DNA from: a virus
IMG/VR virus record: IMGVR_UViG_3300031857_012508
Coordinates: 1 to 20,021 of that record
DNA length: 20,021 nt
Reading direction: 5' to 3' (one strand)
Shown here: positions 8,723-15,011 of the stretch, piece by piece
Numbering within the stretch: position 1 is the first letter of the stretch
Layout of the letters: every line of letters begins with the position of its first letter
Program-made: the position numbers and the translations under genes
Notes under the pieces: model-generated
Told to the model about the DNA's origin: nothing
Database searches by the model: none
Seen by the model: only the letters and a program-made list of their open reading frames with translations

Positions 8723-9373
8723 TCAATCCTTGAGAGGATCACCACGTTGAGCCGCGGGGGGAAGTGCCAGACGAATCTGAGCTTCCAACAGCCTGCGAAT
8801 CATGGGTTCAGGCTTCCAATAGTTGGGGCCCTTGAGCACCTTGCCGCGTTCATCGTAGATGGGCTTGCCATCTGGTCCCAGCTTGGAGAAGTTGGAGCTC
8901 ATGATGATGCCGAGAATGTCATTGCTGCGAAGGCCATACTTGCGCATTTCGCTGGCGCAGTAGACCATGATATCACCGAGCCAATCGGCAAGATCAGTGA
9001 GAATGTCTACAGGATCAGGCCTAACCCCCCGCAACTTGTCTACCAAGTCATCCACCTCTTTCATTTCTTCTTGCAGAATATCGTGGAATTTTCGCAGCAA
9101 GTTGACCATATCCTCAGGATGCGCTCCACGAAGCACAGGACGTTCTGGCGCTTCCAGGCCATACATCTTGTTAAAGTGTTCGATGGCCTGGTCCAGCTGA
9201 AACGTGTCAAACGGGCGTCTCTGTGTGTGCTCTGACTCTGGGTTTTCCAGGATCGTAGCTGTAGTGTCTGTTACGCCATCAATCGTGTATGCTCTTCCTG
9301 ACACGTGATCTGTCAGGTCAGGAATCTCCTTGCTGTGATTGATGGTAAGGCGGATGTGGGTTTGAAAAGTCAT
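8723..9373 (-). CDS. MazG/HisE-like nucleotide pyrophosphohydrolase
   Basis: The product has 216 residues. The domain begins near residue 60 and carries the acidic metal-binding pattern of the all-alpha NTP pyrophosphatase superfamily: E102-E103-x-x-E106 on one helix, then D127-x-x-D130 and D134 (DLADWLGDIMVY). After it comes a segment typical of phage members, IIMSSNFSKLGPDGKP through GKVLKGPNYWKP (about 153-190). Such enzymes hydrolyse nucleoside triphosphates to the monophosphate and pyrophosphate; in phages they may cleanse or remodel the nucleotide pool, or act on alarmones, but the substrate cannot be told here. The first 55 residues have no motif I recognise. It is the last gene of the leftward block. 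The ATG at 9373 has no clear SD and follows a G-poor leader. Annotation as phosphoribosyl-ATP pyrophosphohydrolase would be a family-level label only. Confidence 0.9.
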   Translation of the reverse strand: MTFQTHIRLTINHSKEIPDLTDHVSGRAYTIDGVTDTTATILENPESEHTQRRPFDTFQLDQAIEHFNKMYGLEAPERPVLRGAHPEDMVNLLRKFHDILQEEMKEVDDLVDKLRGVRPDPVDILTDLADWLGDIMVYCASEMRKYGLRSNDILGIIMSSNFSKLGPDGKPIYDERGKVLKGPNYWKPEPMIRRLLEAQIRLALPPAAQRGDPLKD

Positions 9374-9437
9374 GATGGTTGGGCTTTCGCTGTGGAAAAA
9401 GTTGATGGAGTGGGATGGAAAAGATTAAGTTGCTGGA

Positions 9438-9674
9438 CTATCTAGCTGCCTCCTTTTCGATTCTTACGCCTGCACTATAGAAGCGAATCTTCTTTGTTTT
9501 GCCTTTTGGATTAGCCCGCAGTTCACTCTTTACCCAGCCCTTCAGTTCGGCATATGCCAGGGACTTGTGGATATTGACGCGCTTCACTCCCCACATTTCG
9601 TGGATTTGCTCTGTTGTCAACTCCGCTGCTGGATGTGTTGCGAGATAGACTGCGATAGGAGTTATGATGCTCAT
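9438..9674 (-). CDS. Small winged-helix-like DNA-binding protein, 78 aa
   Basis: The 78-residue basic product has the layout of a small winged helix-turn-helix: VYLATHPAAELTTEQIHEMW (first helices), GVKRVNIHKSLAYAELKGWV (recognition helix and turn) and KGKTKKIRFYSAG (a basic beta wing). This is a fold-level guess from pattern, not a family match. A good GGAGG SD lies about 5-10 bases upstream of the ATG at 9674, inside the preceding gene, and the start overlaps that gene's stop as ATGA. It could bind DNA as a small regulator or accessory replication protein. The stop is TAG at 9438-9440. A 64-base G-poor leader separates it from the MazG-like gene. Confidence 0.72.
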   Translation of the reverse strand: MSIITPIAVYLATHPAAELTTEQIHEMWGVKRVNIHKSLAYAELKGWVKSELRANPKGKTKKIRFYSAGVRIEKEAAR

Positions 9675-9907
9675 AGCTTCCCCTCCGCTTTGGCGATGAC
9701 GGCGCGGGCGGTTTTCAGCGCAATAAGCGCGTTATGCCCAGTGCCAAGTGCCACGCTGGTTGCGGCCAACGCCTCCAGCAATTCGTCCCGCTGCTGTTCC
9801 ACCGCGCTCAGGCGGCGCAGTTCGGCGGCGGCTTTTTCCACAATCTCGCCGTCATGCCAGCGATCAAGCGCATCCGCCAGCAGCTCGGCTTTGGTTTGTT
9901 CAGTCAT
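9671..9907 (-). CDS. Small helical hypothetical phage protein, 78 aa
   Basis: The product is 78 residues, almost entirely predicted helix: TKAELLADALDRWHDGEIVE, then AAAELRRLSAVEQQRDELLEAL, a heptad-like coiled-coil segment. I do not recognise a function; similar short proteins with the ADALD..HDGEIVEKAAAELRRL style occur in phages and prophages of beta- and gammaproteobacteria, from memory. The ATG at 9907 has an AAGGAG SD at proper distance and overlaps the upstream stop by 8 bases; its own stop forms ATGA with the next start. The gene is clearly more GC-rich than its surroundings (40 of 60 bases G or C at 9781-9840), like the gene before it, which suggests that the two arrived together. 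Confidence 0.75.
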   Translation of the reverse strand: MTEQTKAELLADALDRWHDGEIVEKAAAELRRLSAVEQQRDELLEALAATSVALGTGHNALIALKTARAVIAKAEGKL

Positions 9908-10544
9908 GGTGGTTCTTCTCCTTTAGCTTGGCCTCGATGGCTTGGAAGATTTCGTAATCAGACTTGTTGGCCCTCACTAATGTTTCAAATAAGACAACAC
10001 GTTGCTCCTCGCTCAACCCTCGCCACTCGCGGCGGGGTGGGTGGGTGTAGAGGGGCTCCACCCAGCCTTTATGGTTTGGGTTGCGCTTGTCCCATTCATT
10101 ACGATAGTTCTCGTTGTCGTCGTAAGTGCGGTAGTCATATCCTCCCTCACCGTCAAATGTGCGCCACGCCACCGGCTCGGCCTTATCCGGCTGCTCCAGC
10201 GCGGCCAGCTTGCGGTCAAGCTCGGTGTTCTGCGCCTCCAGACTGGCGCAGTTAGGGCAGCGCGCCCCGTACTCGTACCAGTGCCGTCCGCAGATCACAC
10301 CGTAGGCAGTTGCAGGCTCTCCTTCACGGGTCGTTACGGGCCACTCGGCAGGGACGCCGGCGTATTGCGAAGGGCATCCGCATGACAAGGTGAACTTTGG
10401 CTTCTGCTCCAGCGTGGCGCGCAGATTGATCGCGGCCTGTCTTCCGGCTTGGGAAGCCAACGGCGGCGCCAGCGACTGCCATCCGTTCAGTTCTTCCAAC
10501 GCCTCCAGCGCCTGCTGGGCGGCGGCTTTCTTCAGGTCAGTCAT
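9900..10544 (-). CDS. Hypothetical phage protein with VAWR...WVEPLYTHP domain, 214 aa
   Basis: The product has 214 residues. The N-terminal half begins with an Ala/Leu-rich helix (KKAAAQQALEALEELNGW), then a Cys-containing part (SCGCPS, later CGRHWYEYGARCPNC near residues 86-99), which could bind a metal ion, then a coiled-coil stretch (LEAQNTELDRKLAALEQ). The segment EPVAWRTFDGEGGYDYRTYD through GWVEPLYTHPP (about 124-172) matches a short module (PVAW...LYTHP) that I know as widespread in phage hypothetical proteins, without known function. The ATG at 10544 follows AAGGAG and overlaps the helicase stop as ATGA. Its base composition is distinctly GC-rich (40 of 60 bases at 10201-10260, against 27 of 60 just upstream at 10621-10680). 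Confidence 0.8.
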   Translation of the reverse strand: MTDLKKAAAQQALEALEELNGWQSLAPPLASQAGRQAAINLRATLEQKPKFTLSCGCPSQYAGVPAEWPVTTREGEPATAYGVICGRHWYEYGARCPNCASLEAQNTELDRKLAALEQPDKAEPVAWRTFDGEGGYDYRTYDDNENYRNEWDKRNPNHKGWVEPLYTHPPRREWRGLSEEQRVVLFETLVRANKSDYEIFQAIEAKLKEKNHHD

Positions 10545-11812
10545 CTATCATTCTCCTTCAACAAAGAAAAGTCACAGTACACATGCTTATTGCTAAGCAT
10601 CTTACGAACAATCAAATATCCTTGTGCATTTCCTGTCTTGGTGCGAGACACATATTGTATCTTTCCACCTTGCACAAGACCTGCAAGAAGTTTGTTCAAA
10701 TCCTCTGGCTTGTCCAGATCGCTTTGCACTTGCTTCCACAATGCTGGCGTATCCATCGGACCCTTTGCATCACTCAGCACAGATATCAACCGCGCTGCGA
10801 CGTCTGCGTTCTTTGCCTTGCCAAACTCTCCCATTGCATTGGGCATGCGATGTTCCGTGTATGTCAGCAGCGTGTTTGCAAAGAGAACATCTTCGGCACG
10901 AATCTCAGTCCTGCGGTTTGCAGCAGCAGTCAGAAGACACAGTTTCAACAGATGCGTGTATCGTCTGGTGCTGTAATGCTTGAACCGTGCATCTTCCAGT
11001 CCTTCAAAGCTATGGTAGATTGTCTGCAACATGTCTCTAGCTTTGCTGGACATAGTTGCCTCGCCAGAGACTTGCGTCTTAATCTCCACAAACTCATCAA
11101 TGAGTTGCTGCTTCAGACTGTCTGGTGGCTTCTCTGGGAATGCAAACTTCTTGCCGCTGCTTTCACCAAAGACCAGAATCAGCCGTGACAGAAAGCCTTG
11201 ACCAAGTGTCTGCGGTGGGAATGCTTCTGCAAAACCTGCATGAGTATTGCCACTCAGAATGTTGATCGTTGGTTGAAAGATGGAAACAGATCGTGAAGTC
11301 TTCAGTCTCTGTTTGAAGGGGGCAACAGGATCATCCCAATCCCAAAGACTGCCAAGAAGACTAAGGAATTCAAGATTCCCTGAGCCAACGAATTCGTTGA
11401 ACTCATCTGCAACAACGAAAACTTCACGAGGATCAACGTTAGCATAGTCGTCTCCAAAGAGATTACGCATCACAGCACTGGCATCTTTGACAGAACCTGT
11501 GTCATCTTCCACACCTTCCAAGTCCAGCAGAAACTTCTCCTTGGATGTTCTCTCTGCTGAGAACTTGTCATAGCCAGAAGCACTCAGAATGCGCTTGCTT
11601 GTCTTGATGGCCGTTGACTTTCTCGTGCCTGGGTCACCAATCAGCATCACATACATGTTTGGAAAGATGCGAAAGTCTGCGAATGGTAGATAGAATTGCC
11701 GGCCGAGACTGGATGCCAGACAAGACATAAGACTCCAGCGGTGAAACACCATTGGAGGTTCTGTCTTCTCGGTGTATTTGAAGTACAGATCGGAGAGAGT
11801 TTGAACACTCAC
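10541..11812 (-). CDS. DUF3987-like P-loop ATPase, putative replicative helicase/primase-helicase
   Basis: With the start chosen here the product has 423 residues. A Walker A motif GDPGTRKS lies at residues 59-66 and a Walker B strand VFVVADE at 131-137, followed by NEF. Further conserved-looking parts are NILSGNTH, a probable sensor segment, and LSRLILVFGE, with a candidate arginine finger. Arrangement and sequence style fit the DUF3987 group of phage ATPases related to replicative helicases; helicase activity itself is inferred. The C-terminal 100 residues look like a small winged-helix region (LISVLSDAKGPMDTPALW). The longest open frame starts with a TTG at 11827, but a GTG at 11812 overlaps the polymerase stop (GTGA) and has GGGGAG 6 bases upstream, so I prefer the GTG. 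It is translationally coupled to DNA polymerase, supporting a replisome role. Confidence 0.83.
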   Translation of the reverse strand: MSVQTLSDLYFKYTEKTEPPMVFHRWSLMSCLASSLGRQFYLPFADFRIFPNMYVMLIGDPGTRKSTAIKTSKRILSASGYDKFSAERTSKEKFLLDLEGVEDDTGSVKDASAVMRNLFGDDYANVDPREVFVVADEFNEFVGSGNLEFLSLLGSLWDWDDPVAPFKQRLKTSRSVSIFQPTINILSGNTHAGFAEAFPPQTLGQGFLSRLILVFGESSGKKFAFPEKPPDSLKQQLIDEFVEIKTQVSGEATMSSKARDMLQTIYHSFEGLEDARFKHYSTRRYTHLLKLCLLTAAANRRTEIRAEDVLFANTLLTYTEHRMPNAMGEFGKAKNADVAARLISVLSDAKGPMDTPALWKQVQSDLDKPEDLNKLLAGLVQGGKIQYVSRTKTGNAQGYLIVRKMLSNKHVYCDFSLLKENDR

Positions 11813-14025
11813 TTCAAGTCTCCCCAATACTTCTCACCTGAGTTCATGTCTGGCGGGATGGTCATAGTTCTCACTACGCCATCCGTACCCTTGACTTGAA
11901 CACTCTCCTTCATTCGCTCTAATACAACACCAGGAGTGTCAGCCCCACGATAAGCAAAGAACAGGCTGTCATGAATCTGTGCCTTGAGCCTGACTTTGTC
12001 GCGTAAATCTCCATAAACAGAGTCATGCCAGATACGATAAAAAACACGGTTGATAATACCCACAGAAAAGTTTTGAGGTCCGTGTGCTACTGCCGCGTTG
12101 AGTGCTGGTTTGGATGCAGTTGGGTCAGCAAAGAAATGCCGAGTCCAACCAAGGGGACTGACCAATTTCTTGGTCAGCTTGATGGTACGCTTGACTTCAT
12201 CGTACCAATCTTTCTTCACTTCCGGATAGGTCTGCTCGTAGGTTTTCAGGAGGTGTGTGCAGACTTGCTGGAGCGTCCACTTCGCCGGAAGTTTAAGGAG
12301 ATTGCGGGCCTCTGCAACCGCCTTCGGACCCATAGTATCGAGGAGAACTGCTGCGCCCATGTTATAATTCGAGCCGTGGTTGACACGCTTGGAGAGATTT
12401 CTAAGCGGTTTACTGACTTCTTCGTAAGGGACTCCAAAGAACTTGTGAGCATTCCAGCTGTGATAATCTCTGTCTGACTCCACGAGAGTAATGAGACTCG
12501 TACATCCGGACATGTATCCGACGCATCGAGCTTCACTCTGAGCATAGTCCCCTTCTGCCAGTCCTTCCCAGTCGCTGTCAACCATAATCCACGACTTGAC
12601 TGCTTTACCTTGAGGGATATTTTGAATTTGCAGTCCGGTCCAGAAACTTGATTCAGTACTTGCAAGGCGACCTGTATCAGTTCCGGCAGGGTTTGTCTTG
12701 TAGTAGAGTCGACCATTCCAGAATTTCTCCCAGACGAAATAGGTGGACAGAAGTTTTGCCTGCTTGCGATATGCAAGAATGGCAGACACGATGAGTTCAT
12801 TGAATGGATGCACAGCCGCGCAAGCGTTCATGGCCTTTGCATCTGCGCTCTCCACTTCACCCATTCCCAGAACCTTGAGCAGTCTCTTGCACTGGTCAGG
12901 GCTTGCAGGATTGAAGCTAGGTCCAAACCATGCGTGAAGTTTCTCACGTTGCTTTTCTACTGCAACTTCGGCAGCTGCCTTGGCTTCGTCAAATTTTGCG
13001 CGATCCAGGCTCAAGCCATCTGCTTCCATGTGCAGACATGGGAAGACCAGTGGAAACTCCATCAGGTAATTGCGCAGTGCCCAATCAGGAACTTCCAGCA
13101 GAAGAGAGCACCAAGCGTTCATGGTTGCCCAACAGTCGCGGGCATTGTATTCAAACAGGCTGAACTCATCGCCGGCTGCATCATCTTTCCAGAAGCGAAT
13201 ACGGCGTACTGCGAATGCAGTAATGAAGTCTAGGCGCTTGGGCAGTTCTGAATACCAGGAATGGAACAGATGCTGCGTGTCGTAGAGCCAGTTGTGCACT
13301 GGCACATTGAAGCGCAGAAAATAGAGGTTGTCATACATTCCATTCTGGAATATCTTGGGCGGCGCTGAGGCATTCAGATTGCGTACAAACTGATGAGCCA
13401 GCATGTCCTTGAATGGAACAACTACAGAGTGAGTGCTGCCGTCGCTAAACAAGCCACAATAGCCAACGCAATGAATGCGTCGCAGGTCGTCGCCCACATA
13501 GGTTTCGATGTCAACTGCGAGTAGTCTGGCATGTGAGAATTTCTCCAGCAGTCTTGCACTTGATTCTGGCTTCCAGACTTCCCATGTGAATGCAGTCTGC
13601 GGGAACCAACTCTCCGGCTTGGTGAGTTTGCTGATGAACCGCTTGAAAACAAATGGGCCTTCGGCCGTCGTGACCAGATGTTGCAGCGGATTGAGAATGA
13701 GAACTTGCACATCTTTAGTTCCTCCCAGCGCATGAGCAGGAATGGTGAAGAAGGAGCCAGCGTAGTCATCCAGTGTGAGGCGCCGCTTGAGTCCACGCTT
13801 GTCAAGAGGATGACGAAAATCCAGCTGAGTACCAAGCAGCATGGGCAGCATGTCTGCATTCGTGCAGATGATGCCATCCAGATCATGCAGTTTGATCTTG
13901 GCTGCAAGGCCAGCAAGATACTCCTCCGTTGCTAGACTCACCTTGACGCTGTGAGCGCCGATCATTTCATTCAGTCTGGGAAGAAATGCACGATCCAAGG
14001 GAGTGCCAAAGAATGCAAGTTTCAT
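11809..14025 (-). CDS. Family A DNA polymerase with 3'-5' exonuclease domain
   Basis: The product has 738 residues from the ATG at 14025. Proofreading motifs are intact: Exo I D172-x-E174 (AVDIET), Exo II N228-x3-D232 (FQNGMYDN), Exo III Y293-x3-D297 (YNARD). Polymerase motifs are motif A DYAQSEAR (D493, steric-gate E498), motif B R542-x3-K546-x3-H550-x3-Y554, and motif C HDS with D686. Relative to E. coli Pol I, motif B has His where F762 stands, YN in place of YG, and motif C has Ser instead of the second acidic residue. The catalytic aspartates are kept, so it should be active. There is no 5' nuclease domain; the first 165 residues (MKLAFFGTPLDRAFLP...) are a domain I do not recognise. The enzyme replicates phage DNA. 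A TTG 45 bases further upstream is rejected because it lies in a terminator loop. No clear SD is visible before 14025. Confidence 0.95.
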   Translation of the reverse strand: MKLAFFGTPLDRAFLPRLNEMIGAHSVKVSLATEEYLAGLAAKIKLHDLDGIICTNADMLPMLLGTQLDFRHPLDKRGLKRRLTLDDYAGSFFTIPAHALGGTKDVQVLILNPLQHLVTTAEGPFVFKRFISKLTKPESWFPQTAFTWEVWKPESSARLLEKFSHARLLAVDIETYVGDDLRRIHCVGYCGLFSDGSTHSVVVPFKDMLAHQFVRNLNASAPPKIFQNGMYDNLYFLRFNVPVHNWLYDTQHLFHSWYSELPKRLDFITAFAVRRIRFWKDDAAGDEFSLFEYNARDCWATMNAWCSLLLEVPDWALRNYLMEFPLVFPCLHMEADGLSLDRAKFDEAKAAAEVAVEKQREKLHAWFGPSFNPASPDQCKRLLKVLGMGEVESADAKAMNACAAVHPFNELIVSAILAYRKQAKLLSTYFVWEKFWNGRLYYKTNPAGTDTGRLASTESSFWTGLQIQNIPQGKAVKSWIMVDSDWEGLAEGDYAQSEARCVGYMSGCTSLITLVESDRDYHSWNAHKFFGVPYEEVSKPLRNLSKRVNHGSNYNMGAAVLLDTMGPKAVAEARNLLKLPAKWTLQQVCTHLLKTYEQTYPEVKKDWYDEVKRTIKLTKKLVSPLGWTRHFFADPTASKPALNAAVAHGPQNFSVGIINRVFYRIWHDSVYGDLRDKVRLKAQIHDSLFFAYRGADTPGVVLERMKESVQVKGTDGVVRTMTIPPDMNSGEKYWGDLK
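11819..11824 (-). promoter_or_regulatory. Ribosome-binding site fixing a GTG start for the helicase-like gene
   Basis: GGGGAG on the - strand lies 6 bases before the GTG at 11812-11810. That GTG shares bases with the polymerase stop codon TGA (11811-11809). The SD is inside the last codons of the polymerase gene (Trp-Gly-Asp), so the helicase is probably translated by ribosomes finishing the polymerase. Confidence 0.65.
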
Positions 14026-14053
14026 AATGATTTGAGTTATTGAGACTTCAGAC

Positions 14054-14084
14054 GAAAAAGCCCACAACAATAAAGCTGTGGGCT
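14054..14084 (-). terminator. Rho-independent terminator upstream of DNA polymerase
   Basis: An 8-bp perfect stem (AGCCCACA at 14059-14066 with TGTGGGCT at 14077-14084, 10-base loop) is followed on the - strand by TTTTT at 14059-14055. It lies 25 bases after the stop of the 155-aa gene and about 30 bases before the polymerase start, so it should reduce leftward readthrough into the polymerase and helicase genes. Confidence 0.85.
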
Positions 14085-14108
14085 CTTGGAGTATGAAGTC
14101 GGAAACCC

Positions 14109-14576
14109 TTACAGGACCACGACGTCACGCAGGGAGAAGTCAAAGCGGTCAGCTTCCTTCTTGTTCTGCTTGCGGACAAGCGATGCAGCCACCGTGACCT
14201 TGTCGATCTGCGCGATGGTTTCACCCATGTTCTGAGTGCCGAAGTGCTGAGCGAACGGCGCGCAGGCTTCCTTCAGGAATCCGATGCCGAACTCATTGAT
14301 GGTGCCATCCTTCTTGAACGGCGAGAAGATCTGCGAGAACTTCTGGCCGACGGCCGCTTGCTTCTCTTCTTCGGGGTTCTTCACCTCGTTCACAGCTTCC
14401 ACGGTGTAGCTGAACTTGATGTATTCATTGCCGCTGTTCTCAGAAGTCTCGCGCGAAGCAGAAACTTGCAAAGAGTAATGGCCCGTGGGAGGAACACCAA
14501 CAGGTGGCAGGTCTTCGATGTCATCCATCGAAGCGTTCATCAGGGCGTCGAGGTCAGAGAAAGTTGCTTTGGACAT
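14109..14576 (-). CDS. Putative single-stranded DNA-binding protein (155 aa, tentative)
   Basis: The product has 155 residues. An acidic N-terminal arm (FSDLDALMNASMDDIEDLPP) leads into a beta-rich region, GHYSLQVSASRETSENSGNE then YIKFSYTVEAVNE, and IDKVTVAASLVRKQNK near the C-terminus, ending RFDFSLRDVVVL. Strands of this kind with PPTGHY at the front look like an OB-fold or a DUF669-like phage protein. No residue proves DNA binding, so the function is inferred from fold impression and from position between recombinase, DUF3310 and polymerase genes, where phages often carry their SSB. It stands between an internal promoter upstream and a terminator downstream, suggesting a short, strongly made transcript; abundant synthesis would suit an SSB. 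No SD is visible; the 81-base leader is G-poor with CA repeats. Confidence 0.8.
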   Translation of the reverse strand: MSKATFSDLDALMNASMDDIEDLPPVGVPPTGHYSLQVSASRETSENSGNEYIKFSYTVEAVNEVKNPEEEKQAAVGQKFSQIFSPFKKDGTINEFGIGFLKEACAPFAQHFGTQNMGETIAQIDKVTVAASLVRKQNKKEADRFDFSLRDVVVL

Positions 14577-14657
14577 GATGTGTGTGTTTCAGAAAAGAAA
14601 AGATTGAGGAAAAAGATTGGAGCAAAGTTGGGTTGAGTTGTGTGTGTGGATCGTGGT
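14577..14657 (-). promoter_or_regulatory. G-poor, CA-rich 5' leader without Shine-Dalgarno
   Basis: On the - strand this 81-base leader is nearly free of G and built from A, C and T. CA runs sit at both ends (14579-14587 just before the ATG and about 14639-14648), with AATCTTTTTCC and AATCTTTTC between. No GGAG-like element precedes the ATG at 14576. Such unstructured A/C/U leaders can support initiation through ribosomal protein S1; that this one does is inference. Confidence 0.4.
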
Positions 14658-14945
14658 TTAGTCAGTGCCTCCGGGGTTTGCGGTTGAAAGAATGTGCTCA
14701 ATCACAGCGTCTGCCTCTTGATCGTTCTTGTGCAGTTCAATCAGCAGTTCGATGTAATGCTTGGCCTTCTCCAAATCGGCAATGCCGTTCTTGCCTTTCC
14801 AGCGTGTCACGTACTTGATGACGTTGCCTTCAAAGTAACCAATGTTGTTTGCGTGGATGAACTCAACAGGCTGGATAGCCAGCTCTTTGTAATGAGTTCC
14901 GCCGATTTGCTTTTCCAGCGCAGACTTGACAAAAGTTCCAGACAT
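14658..14945 (-). CDS. DUF3310 domain protein (phage nucleotide kinase-like annotation)
   Basis: The product has 95 residues. It contains the hallmark of DUF3310: QIGGTHYKELAIQP at 13-26, EFIHANNIGYFEGNVIKYV at 28-46, TRWKGKNG, then DLEKAKHYIELLIEL. Members are common in tailed phages and are often labelled nucleotide kinase, but I know of no firm biochemical proof and would keep the label DUF3310. The open frame extends upstream to a TTG at 15011, but that extension reads through a promoter. The ATG at 14945 with AAGGGA 6 bases upstream is the likely start. It opens the short unit running from the internal promoter to the terminator at 14054-14084. Confidence 0.92.
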   Translation of the reverse strand: MSGTFVKSALEKQIGGTHYKELAIQPVEFIHANNIGYFEGNVIKYVTRWKGKNGIADLEKAKHYIELLIELHKNDQEADAVIEHILSTANPGGTD

Positions 14946-14982
14946 AAAATGTCCCTTCAAAAGATTCGTGAAAATGTTGTCC

Positions 14983-15011
14983 AGTGTAGAACGTTTCCGC
15001 TCCGATGTCAA
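14983..15011 (-). promoter_or_regulatory. Sigma70-like promoter for DUF3310 and downstream genes
   Basis: On the - strand a perfect -35 box TTGACA (15011-15006) is spaced by exactly 17 bases from TACACT (14988-14983), which matches 4 of 6 positions of TATAAT including the key TA....T bases. The -35 box contains the stop codon of the Sak4-like gene. Initiation would fall near 14976, giving a leader of about 30 bases that includes the AAGGGA ribosome-binding site. Host RNA polymerase would read it. Confidence 0.7.

Noticed and set aside
11813-11827. Helicase start at the TTG at 11827
   Set aside because: The GTG five codons later has the better SD spacing and the usual stop-start overlap; the TTG would sit upstream of the SD itself.
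14026-14070. Polymerase start at a TTG 15 codons upstream
   Set aside because: The TTG lies in the loop of a rho-independent terminator, and the added residues are not protein-like. The ATG at 14025 gives MKLAFFGTP.
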